This document shows, piece after piece, positions 60,020-64,000 of a stretch of 64,000 nucleotides of DNA. The notes below the pieces were generated by a model, which saw nothing but the letters and a program-made list of their open reading frames with translations, did not search any database and was not told the origin of the DNA. The position numbers and the translations under genes are program-made. Positions within the stretch are counted from its first letter, which is position 1. Each line of letters opens with the position of its first letter. The DNA is from a bacterium (GTDB lineage Bacteria; Hinthialibacterota; Hinthialibacteria; H5-UNCL2), in contig JABTUV010000006.1 of assembly GCA_015075175.1 (NCBI GenBank), positions 1 through 64,000 on the forward strand, in the 5' to 3' direction.

Positions 60020-61267
60020 TCATGGCATGGTCCGGCTCTCCATGAGGAACGGCGACAGGCTGGCCCACGCCTTCATCACGTCGCGCTCGGCGTCGAGGTA
60101 ATCCAACTGGATGTCGATCCAGTCGCGGCGCGCGGAGAGGACCGCCAGGAGGTTCACGTCGCCCGCCTGGTAGCGCAGCTCGATGCTGCGCAGCGTCTCT
60201 TCCGCCTCTTCCAGGATGCCCTCGCGAAACCGGCGCGCCTGATCCATGGAGAGTTGCATCCGCCGGTGTGCACGGCGCAGGTCGCGCTCCAGCCGCACGA
60301 GCGCGGCGCGGCGGCCCGCCTCGGTCGCCTCGACCTCCGCCTCCCGCGCGCGAATCAGCCCTTGGTTGCGGTCGAAGAGCGGAATCGGCAGCGCGATGCC
60401 CACATCAAACGCCGCCTCGTCCTCTGCACCGAGGTGCCGTAGACCCGCCTCCAGCTCGAGGTCGGGCCGCGCCTCCTTGCGCGCCAGTTCCACCCCTGCC
60501 TCAGCCGCGCCGACACCGGCGGCGTACTGCTCGGCCAGCGCGCTTCCACGCGCACGCTCCACCACGGCGTCGAGCGACGGAACCTCCGCCGGCAGTTCGG
60601 CCGTCGCAAGCACCGGCGACTCCGCCGCACGCTCCGGCTGCCCCATCGCCGTCCAGAGGGCGTCGTGCGCATCCAGCCCGCGGCTCTCGGCCCGCTCCAG
60701 TTGCAGGAGGGCACGCTGGCGTTCGATCCGCGCCTGGGCCAGTTCCGACTCGACCGCGTCGCCGGAGCGAACCCGCGCCTCGACGGACTCCACCCCGCGG
60801 TCGGCAATGCGCGCCGCCTCGCGGAGCACGGCGGCCACCTCCTGCCAGTGGAGCGCCTCGACAAATGTCTCGTGCACCGACCGCGCGATCTCCAGCGCCC
60901 GCGCCTCGCGCTCGAGCGCGCGCTGGCGGGCGCGCAGCGCTTCCACCTTGCGCGCCGCTCGCAGCCGCCCGCCCAGCGGGATCGGTTGCGACACCCCCAC
61001 AAGAAACTCGGCGTCATCGACCGTGCGATGCTCGAGGGGCGCCGACTCCATGCGCGCGAAAAGCGCGGGATTGGGGTACAGCCCCGCCTCCAGCGCCAAG
61101 GCGGAAGCCACGCGCACGCGCGCCTCCGCCTCGGCCAGTTCGGGATGATGCGCGACAGCGAGCGAGATCGCCTGCCCGAGCGTCAACGGCGCGGCCTCCG
61201 CACACAGGCTCCATCCCGCAGCCAAAATCACCAGCGCAAGGCTGAAATGAAACGTGTGTCTGTGCAT
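60020..61267 (-). CDS. CzcC-type outer-membrane efflux protein
   Basis: A 415-residue TolC-family protein. Signal peptide FHFSLALVILAAGWSLCAEA precedes LGQAISLAVAHHPELAEAEA, and the second half repeats the domain with LARKEARPDLELEAGLRHLG and DVGIALPIPLFDRNQGLIRA. It has long heptad stretches of coiled-coil helix. Together with the RND pump whose gene ends at its start, it forms the outer-membrane channel of a heavy-metal efflux system. The membrane-fusion protein expected between the two is not in this window. Confidence 0.83.
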   Translation of the reverse strand: MHRHTFHFSLALVILAAGWSLCAEAAPLTLGQAISLAVAHHPELAEAEARVRVASALALEAGLYPNPALFARMESAPLEHRTVDDAEFLVGVSQPIPLGGRLRAARKVEALRARQRALEREARALEIARSVHETFVEALHWQEVAAVLREAARIADRGVESVEARVRSGDAVESELAQARIERQRALLQLERAESRGLDAHDALWTAMGQPERAAESPVLATAELPAEVPSLDAVVERARGSALAEQYAAGVGAAEAGVELARKEARPDLELEAGLRHLGAEDEAAFDVGIALPIPLFDRNQGLIRAREAEVEATEAGRRAALVRLERDLRRAHRRMQLSMDQARRFREGILEEAEETLRSIELRYQAGDVNLLAVLSARRDWIDIQLDYLDAERDVMKAWASLSPFLMESRTMP

Positions 61268-64000
61268 TATGCGACTCCTCCCTCACTTGGGATTACCGGT
61301 TTGCCGAAACGCAGGTAGAGCGCCGGCACGATCAGCATGTTGAGAATCATGGAACTGAGCAGGCCGAACAGGATCACGATGGCCATCGGCGTTTGCAGCT
61401 CGTTGCCGGGCTTGTCGCCGGCGACCGCGAGCGGAATTAGCGCGAGGCCCGCCGCGAGCGCGGTCATCAGGATCGGCGCCAGCCGCTCCATCGCGCCCTG
61501 GTAGACGGCATCGTGCAGCTTCGTGACGCCCTCCTCGGCCTGCAGGTGGCGGATGTGCGACACCATCATGATACCGTTGCGCGCCGCGATCCCAAAGACC
61601 GTGATGAATCCGATCAGCGATGCGACCGAGAGGATGCCGCCGGAGATGTAGACGCCGAGCATCCCGCCGATCAGCGCCAGCGGCAGATTGACCATGACGA
61701 GCAGAGCGTCGCGCGCCGAACCGAAGGCGACGTGCAGGAGAAAGCCGATCCCCAGGACGACGGCGATGATCAGCGCCGAGCCGCCCCGCCGCCTGTGCGC
61801 TTTGAACTGCCTGGCGAAGAGGATGCCGCCGGAGATGACGGCCCAGCGATCCCGTGCGATCCGCGCCGACCGGACATCTGCGTCGCGCTCCGCCACGCGA
61901 CGTGCACTGGACCACGATCCAGGACGACGGCGTTCCACCGCCGCCAGAGCGGCTGATGGTATTGGGCCCCGCCGCTTGATGATCCTCGCCAGCGTTTTGA
62001 GGCTCGGTGGTAGCGCCGGGCGCTCCGCGACGATCGGCTCCACGCGATCCCGTGCGTCGTTGACGACCGACATCACGTCCCGCTCCGCCACGTTGCACTG
62101 GACCACGATCTTGCGTTCCACCGCCTCGCGGCTGATGGTATTGGGCCCCGTCGTCTTGATGATCCTCGCCAGCGTTTTGAGCGGAACCTTCGCGCCGGCG
62201 GGAGTATCGACGAGAAGACCGCCGAGCGTGTCGGGCGTCTGTACACCGACCTCGGCGGTGCGAACGACAAGGTCGAACGCCTGCCGCCCCTCAAGCACCC
62301 GCGTCACGGCCAGCCCCTGGAACGAGGCCTCCAGCGCATGCACTACGTCCTGGATAGACAGCCCGTGCCGCGCCAGCGCCTCGCGATTGAAGCGGGTCTG
62401 GAGAATGGGAACGTCGATCTGTTGTTCCACGGAGAGATCGACCACGCCGGGGATGTCGACCATCGCCTGTCGCGCCTGTTCGGCAAGGTCGCGCAACGCA
62501 TACAGATCCGGTCCGAAAATCTTCACGGCGATGTTCGCCCGCGTGCCCGAAAGCATGTGGTCGATGCGATGCGAGATGGGCTGGCCGATGGTGATGTTCA
62601 TGCCGGGTACCATCGTGAGACTGGCGCGCAACGCCTCCAGGAACTCCGCCTTGCCCCGGTCCTTCATTTCGAGCGAGACATCCAGCTCCGCCGACTCCAC
62701 GCCCTGCGCGTGCTCGTCCAGTTCGGCCCGGCCCGTGCGCCGCGCCACGGAGACGACCTCCGGATGCGAGAGCAGAATCTCCTCGACCACGCGGCCCAGG
62801 CGGTTGGACTCCTCGAGCGAGGTCCCCGGCAGGGTCACGGCGCTGAGCGTGAGCGAACCCTCGTTGAACTCGGGCAGGAACGAACGCCCCATGAAGCGCG
62901 CGGAGTAGAGCGCGACGAGGAGAAGCAGCAGCGTGGGAGTAACGACCAGCCACGGATGGCTGAGCGTCGGCTGCAATACCAACCGGTAAACCGACTTCAG
63001 CGCTCGCACCAGCCAGGGTTCCTTCTCTTTTTGCACCGCGCGGCTGCCGGGCAGAAGCAGGTGGCAGAGAACCGGCGTGACTGTCAGCGCGACGAACAGC
63101 GATGCGAAGAGCGAGACGATATAGGCCACGCCCAGTGGCCGCAGCAACCGCCCCTCCACGCCGCTGAGGAAGAAGATCGGCAGGAATACCAGCGCGATGA
63201 TGATGGTCGCGAACACGATGGACGTGCGAATCTCCACGCTGGCGTGGTACACCACGGAAAGCGTCGGCTGCCGCTCTGCCGGCGGCCGCCGGCGGTTCTG
63301 GCGCAATCGTCGAAAGACGTTTTCCACGGCGATCACCGCGTCATCCACCAGCGCCCCGATGGCGATGGCCATGCCGCCCAGCGTCATCGTGTTGATGGTC
63401 GCGTCAAACGCCTTCAGCACGAGCACCGCGGAAAGCAGTGAAAGTGGAATGGCCGTCAGCGTGATGAGCGTGGTGCGGAAGTTCCCGAGGAACAGGAGAA
63501 GGATGATCACGACGAGGACGGCGCCGTCGCGCAGCGCGTGCTCCACGTTGCGCACGGCGACCTCGATGAAGTCGGCCTGGCGGAAGATGTCGCGATCGAT
63601 GCGTACGCCTTCGGGCAGTCCGGCGGCGATGTCGTCGAGCACGCCGTCCAGTTGTTTCGTCAGCGCCAGCGTGTTGGCGCGCGGCTGCTTCTGCAGGCCG
63701 ATGATCACGGCGGGCTGCCCGTCGGCGGACGCCTCGCCCGTCTTGGGCGCCTCGCCGATGCGCACGGTTCCCACGTCGTGCACGTGGATGGGCACGCCGC
63801 CTTCCGCCTTGATGACGGTGTCCTCGATGTCCTTCATCGACTGAATGCGCCCCACGCCGGTGACGAGATACTGCGAACCGCGATAGGCCAGGAGCCCGGC
63901 GGCGGCGTTCTCGTTCGAGCGCTCCAGCGCCTCCAGCACGGACGTCAGCGAGACATCGTAGGCGATCAGCTTGTCGGGCGAGAGCAGCACCTGATATTGC
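61267..64000 (-). CDS. CzcA-type RND heavy-metal efflux pump (5' end beyond window; damaged internal region)
   Basis: About 910 residues are visible; the start is past the right edge. RND hallmarks: PGVRIDRDIF-type periplasmic loop, IALGA-like AIGALVDDAVIAVENVFRRL (HME-specific transmembrane 4), and GFITVFGIAARNGIMMVSHI towards the end. Between about 61800 and 62180 a ~175-bp block occurs twice (LKTLARII...GP appears twice). The first copy as transcribed is good; the second is diverged (VERRRPGSWSSARRVAERDA), and the expected periplasmic-loop/TM segment is scrambled. The frame stays open, but a working pump is doubtful unless this is an assembly fault. It overlaps the CzcC start by one base. 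Confidence 0.8.
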   Translation of the reverse strand, partial: QYQVLLSPDKLIAYDVSLTSVLEALERSNENAAAGLLAYRGSQYLVTGVGRIQSMKDIEDTVIKAEGGVPIHVHDVGTVRIGEAPKTGEASADGQPAVIIGLQKQPRANTLALTKQLDGVLDDIAAGLPEGVRIDRDIFRQADFIEVAVRNVEHALRDGAVLVVIILLLFLGNFRTTLITLTAIPLSLLSAVLVLKAFDATINTMTLGGMAIAIGALVDDAVIAVENVFRRLRQNRRRPPAERQPTLSVVYHASVEIRTSIVFATIIIALVFLPIFFLSGVEGRLLRPLGVAYIVSLFASLFVALTVTPVLCHLLLPGSRAVQKEKEPWLVRALKSVYRLVLQPTLSHPWLVVTPTLLLLLVALYSARFMGRSFLPEFNEGSLTLSAVTLPGTSLEESNRLGRVVEEILLSHPEVVSVARRTGRAELDEHAQGVESAELDVSLEMKDRGKAEFLEALRASLTMVPGMNITIGQPISHRIDHMLSGTRANIAVKIFGPDLYALRDLAEQARQAMVDIPGVVDLSVEQQIDVPILQTRFNREALARHGLSIQDVVHALEASFQGLAVTRVLEGRQAFDLVVRTAEVGVQTPDTLGGLLVDTPAGAKVPLKTLARIIKTTGPNTISREAVERKIVVQCNVAERDVMSVVNDARDRVEPIVAERPALPPSLKTLARIIKRRGPIPSAALAAVERRRPGSWSSARRVAERDADVRSARIARDRWAVISGGILFARQFKAHRRRGGSALIIAVVLGIGFLLHVAFGSARDALLVMVNLPLALIGGMLGVYISGGILSVASLIGFITVFGIAARNGIMMVSHIRHLQAEEGVTKLHDAVYQGAMERLAPILMTALAAGLALIPLAVAGDKPGNELQTPMAIVILFGLLSSMILNMLIVPALYLRFGKPVIPSEGGVA

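Overview
The window is GC-rich (roughly 60 %) and dense with mobile DNA. The host is most likely a bacterium, possibly of the Planctomycetes-Verrucomicrobia-Kiritimatiellota area. The reasons are Shine-Dalgarno sites before most genes, bacterial recombinase elements, a bacterial heavy-metal efflux operon, a bacterial CFA-synthase/desaturase cluster, and a secreted-protein remnant with a 'DGSRLVDIYY' segment. Taxonomy is inference; there is no rRNA gene and no complete tRNA gene.

Region by region. 1-3.6 kb: two secreted GDVG/YYD-repeat proteins and a broken third. 3.8-5.5 kb: two small proteins and an Orc1/Cdc6-like AAA+ ATPase, each preceded by an archaeal-looking BRE/TATA sequence. 6.0-9.1 kb: a complete recombinase-in-trio (RIT) element with perfect 33-bp inverted ends. 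9.35-11.4 kb: an IS91-family transposase with its tyrosine recombinase. 12.6-15.8 kb: a HerA-like ATPase operon, a truncated small protein behind a shared TATA-like palindrome, and a small conserved unknown. 16.4-23.2 kb: a one-direction cluster of small mobile-element proteins, a broken Gp88-like gene, a DUF2201-type metallopeptidase/VWA protein, a MoxR-type AAA+ ATPase and a protein with a SAP-like segment. 24.0-25.35 kb: a decayed copy of a module whose second copy lies at 41.0-42.6 kb, with a highly structured leader.

25.4-30.4 kb (minus strand) is the most interesting stretch: a compact seven-gene operon with a 19-residue-repeat/zinc-knuckle protein, two paralogous E2-like proteins, a JAMM (JAB) protease, a ThiF/E1-like adenylyltransferase, a ClpB-type AAA+ ATPase and a small membrane protein. 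It looks like a bacterial ubiquitin-like conjugation system with an attached unfoldase, and an XRE/ligand-binding regulator is divergently transcribed from it. 32.4-35.7 kb: a membrane M48/M56-type peptidase and an unknown wHTH-like protein. 36.3-46.7 kb: a translationally coupled cluster with a small membrane protein, a zinc protein, a HerA/VirB4-like ATPase with a decayed nuclease-like tail, a PEGA protein, a TPR lipoprotein, a small helical protein, an archaeo-eukaryotic primase, a VWA membrane protein and a tubulin-like GTPase. 46.8-48.5 kb: excisionase and integrase, the latter running into a tRNA-Gly(CCC) 3' remnant that serves as an att site.

48.4-59.9 kb: an 11-kb block bounded by 231-bp direct repeats, each starting with the tRNA-Gly remnant. 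It carries a membrane-lipid modification cluster (two CFA-synthase-like methyltransferases, desaturase, FAD oxidoreductase, DUF1365, DUF1295, DUF2878 and DUF1475 proteins, CarH-like regulator) plus a CIA30-like and an SDR protein on the other strand. 60.0-64.0 kb: a CzcC/CzcA-type RND metal-efflux pair.

An important caveat is the number of single-base frameshifts in otherwise well-preserved genes (at about 3.5, 10.23, 17.4, 17.7, 17.98, 18.12, 28.06, 34.80 and 55.03 kb). They may be uncorrected sequencing indels or real decay. I describe such genes by their combined frames.
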